Positions 9,293 to 19,955 of a DNA stretch of 64,000 nucleotides are shown here, in pieces (within the stretch, counting starts at the first letter, position 1; the number at the start of each line of letters is the position of its first letter). The notes under the pieces were generated by a model that saw only the letters and a list, made by a program, of their open reading frames with translations, had not been told where the DNA came from and made no database searches. Origin of the DNA: Bacteroidota bacterium (GTDB lineage: Bacteria; Bacteroidota; Bacteroidia; Bacteroidales; VadinHA17). The translations under genes were made by a program, and so were the position numbers. Where the stretch lies: the NCBI GenBank assembly GCA_029547705.1, contig JAKPOU010000042.1:153271-217270 (forward strand), given 5' to 3'.

Positions 9293-11449
9293 CTATTCCT
9301 CTTCCTCTTCCCCGGCATATGCCTTGATGACAGCCTCCTGTACGTCTCCCGGAACCTGTGCATACTCCGAAAATTTCATTGTATATATTGCACGGCCCCC
9401 GGTTATTGAACTGAGTGCAGTCGAATACTTGTTCATTTCCGCCAGCGGGACTCTTGCCTTTATTACCTCAAACCTGTCCCGGCTGCTCATTCCAAGCACC
9501 ATGCCGCGGCGGCCCTGGAGATCACTGATAACATCGCCCATCCTGTCGGATGGAACCATTATCTCAACATCATATATTGGTTCAAGTATTTTCGGACCGG
9601 CATTCTTGAATGCAATGTTGAATGCGTTGCGGCCGGCAAGCCTGAAAGATATTTCATTGGAATCAACAGGATGCATCTTCCCGTCGTAAACATACACCCT
9701 TATATCCCGTGCGTAGGAACCGGTGAGGGGCCCTTCCTCCATTTTCTCCATAATGCCTTTCAGTATGGCAGGCATGAAGCGGGCGTCAATTGTTCCTCCA
9801 ACTATGCAGTTGACATAAACAAGCTTCCCTCCCCATTCAAGATCAATCTCCTCCTTGCTCCGTACGGAAAGCTTGATTTCCTTCCCGCCGAATTTCTGCA
9901 GCGAAAGCTCAGGGATACCTTCAACATAAGGTTCAATTATCATATGAACCTCACCGAACTGACCGGCGCCTCCCGACTGCTTCTTATGCCTGTAATCGGC
10001 CTGTGCAGCCCTTGTTATGGTTTCACGGTAGGGTATACGCGGGGTATTGAAGCTGGCAGGTATCCTGTAGATGTTGTCAAGATGCCATTTCATGATATTC
10101 AGGTGGTATTCACCCTGGCCATGAACCAGTATCTGCTTGAGTTCCTTCGAATATTCAACAAGAATGGTTGGATCTTCCAGATGTATCTTGCTGAGGGCTT
10201 CCCCGAGCTTTTCATCATCACTCTCGCTCAGAGCCTTAATTGCCGTTCTGTATTTAGGTTCGGGAAATATTATTCCTTCGTAGGTCCAGTCGTTGCCCGG
10301 CACATTCAGGGTATGGCCCATCCTGGTATTTTTCAGTTTTACAAGGGCCCCTATGTCTCCTGTATTAATAACAGGAACCTTGGTCCTGTTCTTCCCCGCG
10401 CAGACATAGAGCTGAGCCAGCCTTTCCCTTGTTCCGTTGCTGGTGTTTATGACGTCGAGATTCTCGCTGACTTTTCCGGAAAAGACCCTGAAGTAATTTA
10501 TTTCCCCGATATGTTCCTCAATGGAGGATTTGAAAATATAGAGGGAAGCGGGGCCGTTCGGATCCGCCTGCACCGTCTCTCCCCTGCTGTTTTTCTGTCC
10601 GGGCATGTCGGTGATGGAGGGGGCTTCATTTACAATGAAATCCATCAGGGAGTCTATTCCGGTATTGTTTTTCGCCGATATACAGAAAACCGGGAACAGG
10701 CTTCTCGAAACGATTCCCTTAGCAATGCCTTTTCTTATTTCCTCTTCAGTGAGGGTATCGTTGGCGAAGAACTGTTCCATCAGTCCCTCATCACTTTCCG
10801 CCGCTCTTTCAACCAGTGCATAGTGAAGCTCGGCAGCCCTGCCGGCCTCGCTCCCGGGAATGTCAAGGATCTCGGCCTTGCCGCCGTCCTTTCCGTAACG
10901 GAGCATTTTCATCCTGACAACATCGATCACCGTGTTGAAACCTGTTCCTTCATTCAAAGGGTATTGTACAAGCATGACATCAGTACTCAGTCTTTCCTTC
11001 ATCATTTCGATGGATTTTTCGAAGTTGGCCTTTTCATGATCCAGACCGTTGATCACCATTATCATTGGTTTCTGAACCGCGGCGGCATGCCGGAAATGAA
11101 TCTCGGTACCTACTTCAACCCCGTTCTGAACATTTATTACCATTACTGCCAGGTCGGCTGCAAAAAGTGAGGAAACGACACCACCGCTGAAATCGTCAAG
11201 CCCGGGAGTGTCAATTATATTTATTTTCTTATTGAGATATTCCGTGAAAAGCACTGTTGAAAAGATCGAATTTCCGTTTTCCTGTTCTATCGGCCGGTAG
11301 TCAGATACAGTGTTTCTCCCCTCAATTGTCCCTCTTCTTTCAATTGAACCACTGTTAAAAAGCATTGTTTCTGCCAGGATAGTTTTACCTGATCCGGAGT
11401 TGCCCAGAAGCACAATGTTTTTTATCTGGTCAGTCTGGTATGTCTTCAT
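9293..11449 (-). CDS. fusA2: EF-G paralogue (EF-G2-like) with altered GTPase motifs
   Basis: A 718-residue translation-factor GTPase with the full EF-G domain order: G domain about 1-280, domain II about 300-400, then III, IV (HPVDSNEISFRLAGR) and V (GRRGMVLGM). The P-loop reads GNSGSGKT (16-23) instead of AHIDAGKT. Switch II reads DTPGLDDF (80-87), so the catalytic histidine of DTPGHVDF is Leu84. The guanine-specificity motif NKxD is NGLD (134-137), and the switch I RGITI motif is degenerate. The tail is acidic (GEEEEE). From memory, Bacteroides thetaiotaomicron EF-G2 is reported to translocate ribosomes without GTP hydrolysis and to matter under carbon limitation; this gene looks like its counterpart. 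The canonical fusA lies about 1.3 kb upstream on the other strand. Confidence 0.9.
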   Translation of the reverse strand: MKTYQTDQIKNIVLLGNSGSGKTILAETMLFNSGSIERRGTIEGRNTVSDYRPIEQENGNSIFSTVLFTEYLNKKINIIDTPGLDDFSGGVVSSLFAADLAVMVINVQNGVEVGTEIHFRHAAAVQKPMIMVINGLDHEKANFEKSIEMMKERLSTDVMLVQYPLNEGTGFNTVIDVVRMKMLRYGKDGGKAEILDIPGSEAGRAAELHYALVERAAESDEGLMEQFFANDTLTEEEIRKGIAKGIVSRSLFPVFCISAKNNTGIDSLMDFIVNEAPSITDMPGQKNSRGETVQADPNGPASLYIFKSSIEEHIGEINYFRVFSGKVSENLDVINTSNGTRERLAQLYVCAGKNRTKVPVINTGDIGALVKLKNTRMGHTLNVPGNDWTYEGIIFPEPKYRTAIKALSESDDEKLGEALSKIHLEDPTILVEYSKELKQILVHGQGEYHLNIMKWHLDNIYRIPASFNTPRIPYRETITRAAQADYRHKKQSGGAGQFGEVHMIIEPYVEGIPELSLQKFGGKEIKLSVRSKEEIDLEWGGKLVYVNCIVGGTIDARFMPAILKGIMEKMEEGPLTGSYARDIRVYVYDGKMHPVDSNEISFRLAGRNAFNIAFKNAGPKILEPIYDVEIMVPSDRMGDVISDLQGRRGMVLGMSSRDRFEVIKARVPLAEMNKYSTALSSITGGRAIYTMKFSEYAQVPGDVQEAVIKAYAGEEEEE

Positions 11450-11505
11450 GATTATAATAAATTGTTTAGTAGGTAATTAATTAAACATTCCCTGTTTTGG
11501 GCTGA

Positions 11506-11513
11506 CAAAATTA
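11506..11513 (-). promoter_or_regulatory. Candidate -7 box for the EF-G paralogue
   Basis: Read on the minus strand the box is TAATTTTG, a full match to TAnnTTTG, about 57 bp upstream of the start codon. No convincing -33 box is visible, as expected if an activator is needed. Confidence 0.4.
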
Positions 11514-11793
11514 ACAATTTTTTAAAAACTGCCTGTCAGGTAAGGCATAATTACAAAAATTTTATTTTCTTTGCACCAGTTTTTTGAAATGCAGGAGTAC
11601 CGGTATTTCCCTCAACAGTAAGTTTACAAAAGAGATTTCTCCGGGAAAGATCGGGAAGTAACCTGTTTAAGGCTTACAGACAAGTTTATACAGACAGAAG
11701 CGGAATAAAGGTTCAGATGTGCCTGAAGGATCATCTGCAGGGGGGAATGCTGAGGTGATCCATGCTGTGGCGGAAAAATTCAGACCGGGTCTG

Positions 11794-11822
11794 TTGTTTT
11801 ATTAATAAATTGAATACCTTTG
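11794..11822 (+). promoter_or_regulatory. Main promoter of the ribosomal protein cluster (rpsL)
   Basis: TTG at 11794-11796, an 18-bp spacer and TACCTTTG at 11815-11822 give a good match to the Bacteroidota consensus. Transcription should begin near 11830, leaving about 40 bases before the rpsL start. Confidence 0.65.
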
Positions 11823-11868
11823 CGGACCAATTTTTTAAGTGAAAAATTAATATAAAACAAAAGAGAAT

Positions 11869-12243
11869 ATGCCGACTATTCAACAGCTAGTAAGAAAAGG
11901 CAGGATAAAGCTGAAGGAGAAAAGTAAAGCTCCTGCCCTGGATTCATGTCCTCAGAAGAGGGGTGTATGTGTGCGTGTTTACACCACCACTCCCAAGAAA
12001 CCAAATTCAGCGATGAGGAAAGTTGCCAGGGTCAGGCTTACCAATCAGAAGGAAGTGAACGCCTATATACCGGGTGAAGGGCACAATCTTCAGGAGCACT
12101 CCATCGTGCTGATAAGGGGAGGCAGGGTGAAGGATCTTCCCGGTGTCAGATATCATCTGATAAGAGGAGCCCTTGATACTTCAGGAGTTGACGGCCGTAC
12201 TCAGAGAAGGTCAAAATATGGCACCAAAAGGCCAAAGAAGTAA
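11869..12243 (+). CDS. rpsL: 30S ribosomal protein S12
   Basis: Decoding-centre protein of the small subunit; 124 residues, the same length as in Escherichia coli. The decoding loop [10 protein letters not shown] is intact with K43, and the second loop [12 protein letters not shown] carries K88, so the positions changed in streptomycin-resistant mutants are wild type. It is the first gene of the long ribosomal cluster, with a promoter directly upstream and rpsG 18 bp downstream. Confidence 0.98.
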   Translation: MPTIQQLVRKGRIKLKEKSKAPALDSCPQKRGVCVRVYTTTPKKPNSAMRKVARVRLTNQKEVNAYIPGEGHNLQEHSIVLIRGGRVKDLPGVRYHLIRGALDTSGVDGRTQRRSKYGTKRPKK

Positions 12244-12261
12244 CATAAACAGAATATAGTA

Positions 12262-12738
12262 ATGAGAAAAGTTAAACCAAAGAAGAGAATTCTGTTACCG
12301 GATCCGAGGTTCAATGATCCGTTTGTAACTAGGTTTGTAAATAATCTTATGTTCAATGGCAAGAAAAACACTGCATATAAGATTTTTTACGACTCACTCG
12401 ACATCATTGGTGACAAATTGAAGGAAGAAGGAAAAACGCCTCTTGAAATTTTCAAGCAGGCTCTGGAAAATGTTACACCACAGGTTGAAGTCAAGGCACG
12501 CCGTGTCGGAGGTGCCACTTTCCAGGTCCCGATGGAAATCCGTCCCGACCGCAAGGTGAGCATAAGCATGAAGAATATGATCCTTTTTGCACGAAAAAGG
12601 ACAGGCCGTTCCATGGCAGAAAGACTTGCAGCCGAGCTCATGGCAGCTTACAAACTAGAGGGCGGGGCATACAAGAAAAAGGAAGACACTCACAGAATGG
12701 CTGAAGCAAACAAGGCTTTTGCCCATTTCAGGTTTTAA
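12262..12738 (+). CDS. rpsG: 30S ribosomal protein S7
   Basis: Primary 16S rRNA binding protein that nucleates the 30S head and lines the exit site. 158 residues with the family segments [42 protein letters not shown] and [14 protein letters not shown]. It sits between rpsL and fusA in the classic str order. The start MRKVKPKKR is supported by the usual basic N-terminus. Confidence 0.98.
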   Translation: MRKVKPKKRILLPDPRFNDPFVTRFVNNLMFNGKKNTAYKIFYDSLDIIGDKLKEEGKTPLEIFKQALENVTPQVEVKARRVGGATFQVPMEIRPDRKVSISMKNMILFARKRTGRSMAERLAAELMAAYKLEGGAYKKKEDTHRMAEANKAFAHFRF

Positions 12739-12762
12739 TATAAAAGCCGGGCGGACAGATTG

Positions 12763-14865
12763 ATGAACAAAAATCTGAAATATACCAGAAACATCGGGAT
12801 CATGGCTCACATAGATGCCGGTAAGACCACCACTACGGAACGCATTCTGTATTATACCGGTCGTACCCATCGCATGGGAGAAGTCCATGACGGAAATGCC
12901 CAGATGGACTGGATGGTTCAGGAACAGGAAAGGGGAATAACAATTACTTCTGCCGCCACAACCACATACTGGAAATACAATAATGAAGACTACAGGATCA
13001 ATATAATCGACACGCCGGGGCATGTTGACTTTACGGTTGAAGTGGAAAGATCGCTGAGGGTTCTCGACGGTGCCGTTGCAGTATTCTGTGCAGTGGGGGG
13101 CGTTGAGCCACAGTCTGAGACAGTATGGCGCCAGGCAGATAAATACCATGTGCCGAGACTGGCATTTGTCAATAAGATGGATCGTACCGGAGCAGACTTT
13201 TTCAGCGTCGTAAGTCAGATCAGGGAGAAACTGAATGCACATCCCGTTCCCATACAGATTCCTGTTGGATCGGAAGAGAACTTCAGGGGACTTGTTGACC
13301 TGATCCGGATGGAGGCAAGGATGTACAGTGATGATGCGTCACCCGAATCCGGTTTCAGAACCGAAAGCATACCTGCCGGTCTGCTGGAAGAGGCTGAGGA
13401 ATGGAGGGGAAGGATGGTTGAGGCCCTGGCAGAAACGGATGAAACATTTCTGGAAAGATATGTTGACGATCCCGGGTCAATAACAACAGGGGAAATTCTT
13501 GCGGCTCTCAGGAAATCGGTGATTGACGGGAGCACAGTCCCGGTTCTTTGCGGAGCTTCCTTCCGGAACAAGGGTATTCAGAGTCTTCTCGACGCAATAG
13601 CCGCGTTTCTTCCGTCGCCTGTTGATATAGGTGCTGTAAGGGGAACAGATCCGAGAAACAATGATGAGATAACCCGCGATCCTGATGAAAATGCACCCTT
13701 TTCAGCTCTTGCCTTCAAAATCGCAAATGATCCCTTTGCCGGACGGCTGGTATTTCTGAGGGTATATTCCGGAGTGCTGAGGGCAGGAGATACTGTTCTC
13801 AACGTACGTACGGGGAAGCGTGAAAGGATAAACCGCCTTTTCAGGATGCATGCCAACAAGCAGGATCAGGCCGATGCAATATCAGCCGGTGATATCTGTG
13901 CCGCGGTGGGCTTCAAGGATCTCAGGACGGGTGACACGCTTTGTGCCATTCACAAGCCCATTCTTCTTGAATCAATGGATTTTCCCGAACCGGTTCTCGG
14001 AATAGCCGTTGAACCCAGAACCCAGGCGGATGTTGACAGGCTTTCATTGGCTCTCGCTAAACTGGCGGAAGAGGATCCGACTTTCAAGGTAAAAACCGAT
14101 GAGGACAGCGGTCAGACAATAATCAGCGGAATGGGGGAGCTTCATCTGGAGGTTCTCATAAACCGGCTGAAGAGGGAGTTCAATGTTGAATGCAACCAGG
14201 GTCAGCCCCAGGTGGCCTATAAGGAGGCCATCACCACTTCGGCGGAATTCCGGGAAATATTCAAGAGACAGACAGGAGGCAAGGGCAAATATGCGGATAT
14301 TACCGTTGAGATGATGCCCGCGGATAATGGAATAAGAGGGCTTCAGTTCCTGAATGAGGTCAGGGGCGGGAATATACCGAAGGAATACATCCCTTCCGTT
14401 GAAAAAGGATTCCGTGAGGCGATGTCTAACGGACCACTGGCCGGCTTCCCTCTGGAAAGCCTTAAAATAATACTGAAGGACGGATCTTTTCATCCGGTTG
14501 ATTCCGATGACCTGTCTTTCGAAATAGCGGCAAAACAGGCATTCAGAAAATATTCAGGCAAATGCCATCCGGTGCTTCTGGAACCGGTAATGTCAACGGA
14601 AGTGGTTACTCCCGAGGAATATGTCGGTGATGTCATAAGCGACTTCAACAAGCGGAGGGGCAGGGTGGAAGGAATGGAATCAAAGGCAGGATCAAGGGTT
14701 GTAAGGGCAAAGGTGCCGCTTGCCGAAAAATTCGGCTATGTCACCGTTCTCCGGACCCTCACCTCCGGGAGGGCGACTTCAACAATGGAGTTTTCACACT
14801 ATGAGGAAGTGCCTGCAGAAATAGCAAACAGAATTGTGGAAAATATTAAAGGAAAAATTCTTTAA
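12763..14865 (+). CDS. fusA: Elongation factor G (canonical)
   Basis: Translocation GTPase of 700 residues. I start it at ATG 12763 ([10 protein letters not shown]); a TTG directly before it gives one extra residue and is less likely. All G motifs are intact: AHIDAGKT, the switch [20 protein letters not shown] with the catalytic histidine, and NKMD. Domains II to V follow, including [18 protein letters not shown] (domain IV) and KRRGRVEGM (domain V). It therefore contrasts directly with the motif-altered paralogue at 9293-11449. rpsJ begins 2 bp after its stop. Confidence 0.98.
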   Translation: MNKNLKYTRNIGIMAHIDAGKTTTTERILYYTGRTHRMGEVHDGNAQMDWMVQEQERGITITSAATTTYWKYNNEDYRINIIDTPGHVDFTVEVERSLRVLDGAVAVFCAVGGVEPQSETVWRQADKYHVPRLAFVNKMDRTGADFFSVVSQIREKLNAHPVPIQIPVGSEENFRGLVDLIRMEARMYSDDASPESGFRTESIPAGLLEEAEEWRGRMVEALAETDETFLERYVDDPGSITTGEILAALRKSVIDGSTVPVLCGASFRNKGIQSLLDAIAAFLPSPVDIGAVRGTDPRNNDEITRDPDENAPFSALAFKIANDPFAGRLVFLRVYSGVLRAGDTVLNVRTGKRERINRLFRMHANKQDQADAISAGDICAAVGFKDLRTGDTLCAIHKPILLESMDFPEPVLGIAVEPRTQADVDRLSLALAKLAEEDPTFKVKTDEDSGQTIISGMGELHLEVLINRLKREFNVECNQGQPQVAYKEAITTSAEFREIFKRQTGGKGKYADITVEMMPADNGIRGLQFLNEVRGGNIPKEYIPSVEKGFREAMSNGPLAGFPLESLKIILKDGSFHPVDSDDLSFEIAAKQAFRKYSGKCHPVLLEPVMSTEVVTPEEYVGDVISDFNKRRGRVEGMESKAGSRVVRAKVPLAEKFGYVTVLRTLTSGRATSTMEFSHYEEVPAEIANRIVENIKGKIL

Positions 14866-14867
14866 AG

Positions 14868-15173
14868 ATGAGTCAGAAAATTCGTATCAAACTGAAATCC
14901 TACGATCATAACCTGGTCGATAAATCAGCAGAAAAGATCGTAAAAACCGTAAAGTCAACCGGTGCTGTGGTGAGCGGACCAATCCCGCTGCCCACGCACA
15001 AGAAGATATACACGGTCCTGCGGTCACCCTTTGTTAACAAAAAGGCCAGGGAGCAGTTCCAGCTTTCTTCATACAAAAGGCTGCTGGATATTTACAGCTC
15101 CACTCCCAAGACCATTGATGCTCTTATGAAACTTGAGCTGCCGAGTGGTGTTGAAGTAGAAATAAAAGTATGA
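14868..15173 (+). CDS. rpsJ: 30S ribosomal protein S10
   Basis: 101-residue head protein, also the NusE partner in antitermination. It has the conserved [20 protein letters not shown] start and the [28 protein letters not shown] core. It begins 2 bp after fusA, so the str and S10 groups are fused into one run here. The tail [13 protein letters not shown] is normal. Confidence 0.98.
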   Translation: MSQKIRIKLKSYDHNLVDKSAEKIVKTVKSTGAVVSGPIPLPTHKKIYTVLRSPFVNKKAREQFQLSSYKRLLDIYSSTPKTIDALMKLELPSGVEVEIKV

Positions 15174-15194
15174 AAGCAGTAAAGATTTATAGAA

Positions 15195-15815
15195 ATGCAG
15201 GGATTAATTGGTAAGAAAATCGGAATGACCTCCCTTTTCGATGAGGAGGGAAAAAATGTCGCATGCACTGTCCTGCAGGCCGGGCCTTGTGTTGTTACAC
15301 AGGTAAAGACAAGGGAAAAGGACGGATATTCTGCCATCCAGCTCGGTTTTGAAGACAAGAAGGAAAAACATGCAACGAAAGCAGAAATCGGACATTTTAA
15401 AAAGGCCAGTACCACACCCAAGAGGAAGGTTGCAGAATTCACGGGTTTTGAAACAGACGGGATAAAGGAAGGAGAAGTCCTTACGGCAGAAATATTCCGC
15501 TCCGACATGTGGGTTGATGTACGTGGCTGGTCCAAGGGAAAAGGATTCCAGGGTGTTATGAAGCGCCATGGCTTCAGTGGTGTGGGAGACACATCGCATG
15601 GTCAGCATAACAGGCAAAGATCACCGGGTTCGCTCGGAGGTTCTTCCACACCGTCAAGAGTGTTCCGGGGAATGAAAATGGCAGGACAGACAGGCAGCAG
15701 AAAAGTGATGTCGGAAAGCCTTAGGATAATGAAACTGATGGAAGAAGAAAATATTATGATAGTAAAAGGATCTGTTCCAGGTCCGAATGGTGCTTATGTA
15801 ATAATTTTGAAATAA
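15195..15815 (+). CDS. rplC: 50S ribosomal protein L3
   Basis: 206-residue early assembly protein of the large subunit whose extended loop reaches the peptidyl transferase centre. The loop [18 protein letters not shown] and GASHG-like region ([16 protein letters not shown]) are present; the glutamine usually methylated in the family lies in this segment. Start [12 protein letters not shown] is standard. Its TAA stop overlaps the rplD start by one base. Confidence 0.98.
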   Translation: MQGLIGKKIGMTSLFDEEGKNVACTVLQAGPCVVTQVKTREKDGYSAIQLGFEDKKEKHATKAEIGHFKKASTTPKRKVAEFTGFETDGIKEGEVLTAEIFRSDMWVDVRGWSKGKGFQGVMKRHGFSGVGDTSHGQHNRQRSPGSLGGSSTPSRVFRGMKMAGQTGSRKVMSESLRIMKLMEEENIMIVKGSVPGPNGAYVIILK

Positions 15816-16438
15816 TGGAATTAGCTGTTCTTAATATTCAGGGTAAGGAAACGGGAAGAAAAGTCTTGCTGAATGATTCAGTTTTCGGCATAGAACCAAA
15901 TGATCATGCAATTTATCTGGATACCAGGCAGTTCCTCGCAAACCAGCGTCAGGGCACCCATAAAGCCAAAGAACGCGGGGAGATTGCAGGAAGCAGCAGA
16001 AAGATAAAAAGGCAGAAGGGAACAGGAACGGCCCGTGCTGGCAGTATCAAAAACCCGCTCTTCAGGGGAGGCGGACGTGTATTCGGACCGAAACCGAGAG
16101 ATTACGGATTCAAGCTGAATAAAAAGGTAAAGGACCTTGCAAGAAAATCAGCTCTGTCCTACAAGGCTTTATCAAACAATATCATTGTTCTGGAAGATTT
16201 TACAATCGAAGCCCCAAAGACAAAGGAATTCATCAAAATAGGTGACAGCCTGAATCTGAGCAACAAAAATTCACTGTTTGTTTTACCGGAACAAAATAAA
16301 AATATATATTTGTCATCCCGAAATGTGCAAGGGGTTGAGGTTATAACAGCCAGAGAAATAAACACATACAAAATAATGAAGGCTTCAACCCTGGTACTTG
16401 TGGAGAGTGCGGTTGACGTTTTGCAGTCAGCTTTGTAA
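15815..16438 (+). CDS. rplD: 50S ribosomal protein L4
   Basis: 207-residue exit-tunnel protein. The tunnel loop [28 protein letters not shown] (contact region for macrolides) is intact. The start codon shares one base with the rplC stop (TAATG), a translational-coupling arrangement. In Escherichia coli L4 regulates its own operon; no equivalent leader is apparent here. Confidence 0.98.
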   Translation: MELAVLNIQGKETGRKVLLNDSVFGIEPNDHAIYLDTRQFLANQRQGTHKAKERGEIAGSSRKIKRQKGTGTARAGSIKNPLFRGGGRVFGPKPRDYGFKLNKKVKDLARKSALSYKALSNNIIVLEDFTIEAPKTKEFIKIGDSLNLSNKNSLFVLPEQNKNIYLSSRNVQGVEVITAREINTYKIMKASTLVLVESAVDVLQSAL

Positions 16439-16458
16439 AAACCAGTAAAATTTAAGAG

Positions 16459-16749
16459 ATGAATATTTTACTAAAACCGATAGTAACGGAAAAGATGACA
16501 GAACAGGGTGATAAGTTCAATCGCTATGGCTTCATCGTTGCAAAGAATGCAAACAAGATACAGATAAAGAAAGCTGTTGAGGAACTTTACGGTGTTACGG
16601 TTGAAGATGTCAATACCATAAACTACGGAGGCAAGAAAAAAACAAGGAATACCAGGTCGGGCCTTCTGGTTGGCAGGACGGCAGCAACAAAAAAGGCGAT
16701 CATTACCCTTGCCGAAGGCAGCAAAATAGATTTCTACAGCAATATATAA
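16459..16749 (+). CDS. rplW: 50S ribosomal protein L23
   Basis: 96-residue protein at the tunnel exit, docking site for trigger factor and SRP. It has [13 protein letters not shown] at the start, the [24 protein letters not shown] core and [11 protein letters not shown]. The length is close to the family norm and rplB follows after 7 bp. Confidence 0.98.
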   Translation: MNILLKPIVTEKMTEQGDKFNRYGFIVAKNANKIQIKKAVEELYGVTVEDVNTINYGGKKKTRNTRSGLLVGRTAATKKAIITLAEGSKIDFYSNI

Positions 16750-16756
16750 AAATAAA

Positions 16757-17581
16757 ATGGCAGTCAGGAAGATAAAACCTGTAACACCAGGTCAGAGAAA
16801 CAAGATTATCAGTGCTTTTAATACTATTACCAGCACGAAGCCGGAGAAATCCCTTATTCGTCCGCTTAAAAGAACAGGCGGAAGGAATGTCAGCGGAAAG
16901 ATGACAATGAGATACATGGGAGGCGGACACAAGAGGATGTACAGGCTGATAGACTTTCACAGGAACAAGGATGGCATTCATGCCACAGTCAGGTCAATTG
17001 AATATGATCCCAACAGATCGGCGAGAATAGCTCTTGTTGTGTATGAGGACGGGGAGAAGCGTTATATCCTGGCTCCGGCAGGCCTCAAGACCGGCGACAG
17101 GATCATTTCCGGCAGGGAAGCTACTCCGGAGCCCGGCAATACAATGTTTCTCAGTGATATACCTCTGGGAACCATAATTCATAACATTGAACTCAAGCCC
17201 GGAAGGGGAGCTGCCCTGGCAAGAAGCGCGGGAACCTTTGCACAGGTATCCGCCCGTGAAGGCAAGTATGCAACAGTTAAGCTTCCCTCGGGAGAAACCA
17301 GGCTTGTACTTACAACCTGCAGGGCAACAATAGGTGCAGTATCAAATCCCGACCACATTCTTGAAAGGTCAGGCAAGGCCGGCCGTTCCCGCTGGAAAGG
17401 AATCCGTCCGAGAACAAGGGGAGTTGCAATGAATCCTGTGGACCATCCCATGGGGGGCGGTGAAGGGAAAGCATCCGGAGGACATCCCAGATCACGCAAG
17501 GGACTGTGGGCGAAGGGATACAAAACGAGGAACCCCAGAAAATATTCCTCAAAGTATATTTTGGAAAGAAAGAAGAAATAA
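16757..17581 (+). CDS. rplB: 50S ribosomal protein L2
   Basis: 274-residue protein needed for subunit joining and the peptidyl transferase centre. Motifs seen are [25 protein letters not shown] and [18 protein letters not shown]. The first histidine of the usual HPHGGGEG is kept; the second is methionine, which I recall as normal for Bacteroidota. The basic tail (ERKKK) is intact. Confidence 0.98.
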   Translation: MAVRKIKPVTPGQRNKIISAFNTITSTKPEKSLIRPLKRTGGRNVSGKMTMRYMGGGHKRMYRLIDFHRNKDGIHATVRSIEYDPNRSARIALVVYEDGEKRYILAPAGLKTGDRIISGREATPEPGNTMFLSDIPLGTIIHNIELKPGRGAALARSAGTFAQVSAREGKYATVKLPSGETRLVLTTCRATIGAVSNPDHILERSGKAGRSRWKGIRPRTRGVAMNPVDHPMGGGEGKASGGHPRSRKGLWAKGYKTRNPRKYSSKYILERKKK

Positions 17582-17593
17582 TATATATGTACT

Positions 17594-17857
17594 ATGAGCA
17601 GATCGATTAAAAAAGGTCCTTTCATTGATTTTAAACTTGACAAGCGTGTCCTGGAAATGAATGAAACCGGGAAAAAATCAGTGATTAAGACCTGGTCAAG
17701 AAGATCAGTGATATCCCCTGACTTCGTCGGACATACCATAGCGGTTCATAACGGGAACAAGTTCATACCCGTGTATATTACTGAAAACATGGTGGGACAT
17801 AAGCTGGGGGAATTTGCCCCAACACGGACTTTCAGGTCTCATGCGGGCAAGAAATAA
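17594..17857 (+). CDS. rpsS: 30S ribosomal protein S19
   Basis: 87-residue head protein forming intersubunit bridges and a complex with S13. It begins [12 protein letters not shown] and contains [22 protein letters not shown] and [20 protein letters not shown], all family signatures. Confidence 0.98.
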   Translation: MSRSIKKGPFIDFKLDKRVLEMNETGKKSVIKTWSRRSVISPDFVGHTIAVHNGNKFIPVYITENMVGHKLGEFAPTRTFRSHAGKK

Positions 17858-17888
17858 ACACATTAGTAAACATTGAAAACATAATAAG

Positions 17889-18305
17889 ATGGGTGCAAGA
17901 AAAAGGATTTCAGCTGAAAGGAGAAAAGAGGCCTCTCTGGCAAGAAGCCAGGCTGTGCTGAAAAACTGTCCCACTTCACCAAGGAAGATGAGGCTGGCTA
18001 CTGATCTCATCAGGGGCATGGAAGTGAATAAGGCACTTGACACATTGAAGTACAGCTCAAAGGAATCTTCACGCAGGCTGGAAAAGCTGCTTCTTTCAGC
18101 CATTGCCAACTGGCAGGCCAAAAATGAGGGAGTGAGGATAGAAGAAAGCAATCTGTATGTTAAAACCATTCATGTTGACGGCGGACGTACACTGAAAAGA
18201 TTGCGGCCGGCTCCCCAGGGAAGGGCTCACAGAATAAGAAAAAGATCAAATCATGTAACCCTTGTGCTTGATACTTTTGACAAGGAAACTGAAAAAACTG
18301 AATAA
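17889..18305 (+). CDS. rplV: 50S ribosomal protein L22
   Basis: 138 residues, longer than the 110 of Escherichia coli at the N-terminus, as is common in this phylum. The core [18 protein letters not shown] and the tunnel hairpin ([32 protein letters not shown]) are complete. L22 lines the narrowest part of the exit tunnel. rpsC begins 6 bp downstream. Confidence 0.98.
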   Translation: MGARKRISAERRKEASLARSQAVLKNCPTSPRKMRLATDLIRGMEVNKALDTLKYSSKESSRRLEKLLLSAIANWQAKNEGVRIEESNLYVKTIHVDGGRTLKRLRPAPQGRAHRIRKRSNHVTLVLDTFDKETEKTE

Positions 18306-18311
18306 TAGAAT

Positions 18312-19010
18312 ATGGGACAGAAAGTAAATCCGACCAGTAACAGGTTAGGCATAATAAAAGGCTGGGATTCCAACTGGTATGGCGGAAATGATTTTTCCGG
18401 GAAGCTGATTGAAGATGCCAAAATAAGGGAATACCTCAATGCCAGGCTTGCCAAGGCAAGTATCTCGAAAATAATCATTGAAAGGACTCTTAAGCTTATA
18501 ACTGTTACTGTAAATACTGCCAGGCCCGGAATAATAATCGGCAAAGGCGGCCAGGAGGTTGACAAACTGAGAGAAGAGCTCAGAAATATTACCAAAAAGG
18601 AGGTGCAGATCAATATTTTTGAGATCAAGCGTCCCGAACTGGATGCAAATATTGTAGGCAACAATATAGCAAGGCAGATTGAGGGAAAAATATCCTACAG
18701 GCGTGCAATCAAAATGGCCATAGCATCCACCATGCGCATGGGAGCCGAAGGGATCAAGGTGGTCATTTCAGGAAGGCTCGGCGGTGCAGAAATGGCCCGT
18801 ACCGAAACCTACAAGGAAGGCCGGATACCCCTTCATACATTCCGTGCAGATATTGACTATGCCCTGGCTGAAGCCCACACAAAAGTGGGACTTATCGGTA
18901 TAAAGGTCTGGATATGCAACGGCGAGATCTACGGCAAAAGGGATCTCAGCCCGAATATCGGCGCAAGGAGCGGCAAAGCCAAGAGTCTGAGGAGAAAGGC
19001 AAAAAAATAG
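18312..19010 (+). CDS. rpsC: 30S ribosomal protein S3
   Basis: 232 residues with the start [20 protein letters not shown], a KH domain ([19 protein letters not shown]) and the C-terminal S3 domain ([20 protein letters not shown]). It sits at the mRNA entry channel and contributes helicase activity. The C-terminus is rich in lysine and arginine. Confidence 0.98.
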   Translation: MGQKVNPTSNRLGIIKGWDSNWYGGNDFSGKLIEDAKIREYLNARLAKASISKIIIERTLKLITVTVNTARPGIIIGKGGQEVDKLREELRNITKKEVQINIFEIKRPELDANIVGNNIARQIEGKISYRRAIKMAIASTMRMGAEGIKVVISGRLGGAEMARTETYKEGRIPLHTFRADIDYALAEAHTKVGLIGIKVWICNGEIYGKRDLSPNIGARSGKAKSLRRKAKK

Positions 19011-19046
19011 GAAATCATAGTTGAACAATTTTTAATCATATAATCC

Positions 19047-19466
19047 ATGTTACAGCCAAAAAGGTCAAAATACAGGAGAGCACAGAAGGGGAGAATGAAA
19101 GGCAATGCCCAGAGAGGTGCGCAGCTTGCTTTCGGCTCATTCGGCATCAAGGCCCTTGAGGAGGCCTGGATAACGGGAAGACAACTGGAGGCAGCACGTC
19201 AGGCTGTTACACGTTACATGAAACGTGAGGGGCAGCTCTGGATACGGGTTTTTCCCGATAAACCCATAACCAAGAAGCCGGCGGAAGTCAGAATGGGCAA
19301 GGGCAAGGGTTCTCCGGAAGGATTCGTGGTTCCCGTAACACCGGGAAGAATTCTGATTGAAGCTGACGGGGTCCCGATTGAAGTGGCAAGGGAGGCGTTG
19401 CGCCTGGGAGCCCAGAAATTTCCGATCCCGACCCGCTTTGTTGTCAGACATGATTATGAAGAATAA
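19047..19466 (+). CDS. rplP: 50S ribosomal protein L16
   Basis: 139-residue protein near the A site. The family blocks [44 protein letters not shown]-like sequence and [16 protein letters not shown] are all present; the last block contains the arginine that some bacteria hydroxylate. Confidence 0.98.
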   Translation: MLQPKRSKYRRAQKGRMKGNAQRGAQLAFGSFGIKALEEAWITGRQLEAARQAVTRYMKREGQLWIRVFPDKPITKKPAEVRMGKGKGSPEGFVVPVTPGRILIEADGVPIEVAREALRLGAQKFPIPTRFVVRHDYEE

Positions 19467-19481
19467 ACAAGAATACCAGAG

Positions 19482-19685
19482 ATGAAAACATCAGAGATAA
19501 GGGAACTCAGCACATCTGATCTTATAGAGCGCATTGACACGGAAAAAACCATGCTTGTGCGGATGAAACTCAACCATGCCATCACGCCTCTCGACAATCC
19601 TCAGAAGATCAGGCAGGCCAGGCAGACAATTGCCCGTCTGATGACGGAACTTCGGTCAAGGGAATTAAAGGAAAAATCAAAATAG
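19482..19685 (+). CDS. rpmC: 50S ribosomal protein L29
   Basis: 67-residue two-helix protein beside L23 at the tunnel exit. It reads [18 protein letters not shown] at the start and [20 protein letters not shown] at the end, the usual L29 layout. It begins 15 bp after rplP. Confidence 0.96.
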   Translation: MKTSEIRELSTSDLIERIDTEKTMLVRMKLNHAITPLDNPQKIRQARQTIARLMTELRSRELKEKSK

Positions 19686-19698
19686 CCGGATAAGAGCA

Positions 19699-19953
19699 AT
19701 GGAAAGGAATTTAAGAAAAGAACGTATCGGAGTGGTTGTGAGCAACAAAATGGAAAAATCCATTGTGGTTGCCATTAAAAGGAAAGTAAAACATCCGATG
19801 TACGGGAAGTTTATCAACAAAACAACCAAACTGATGGCGCATGATGAGGAAAATGCATGCAATATCGGTGATACGGTACGCATTTCAGAGACCAGGCCTC
19901 TGAGCAGAAAAAAGACCTGGAGACTGGTAGAAATAATTGAAAGGGCGAAGTAA
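19699..19953 (+). CDS. rpsQ: 30S ribosomal protein S17
   Basis: 84-residue OB-fold primary binding protein. Landmarks are [39 protein letters not shown] and [23 protein letters not shown]. It is 2 bp ahead of rplN. Confidence 0.97.
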   Translation: MERNLRKERIGVVVSNKMEKSIVVAIKRKVKHPMYGKFINKTTKLMAHDEENACNIGDTVRISETRPLSRKKTWRLVEIIERAK

Positions 19954-19955
19954 TC

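Larger units (their letters stand above)
11450..11868. other. Divergent control region between the EF-G paralogue and rpsL
   Basis: 419 bp without a gene. It holds a -7 box for each direction (11506-11513 minus, 11794-11822 plus). Between them are two mutually exclusive short hairpins: CAGATG/CATCTG within 11716-11740 and GGATCA/GTGATCC within 11728-11761. A weak hairpin CAGAC-CGG-GTCTG with a T-rich tail sits near 11781-11803. A TTTCTTTG element near 11567-11574 resembles a -7 box with one mismatch, so a short transcript ahead of the main rpsL promoter is possible but not shown. Confidence 0.5.

Noticed and set aside
9671-11170. 499-codon plus-strand frame opposite the EF-G paralogue
   Set aside because: Long, but antisense to a well-supported gene; the composition is that of a shadow frame and no domain is recognisable.
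12760-12762. TTG start for fusA (and likewise TTG 25430 for map)
   Set aside because: An ATG follows directly in both cases and gives the usual N-terminus.
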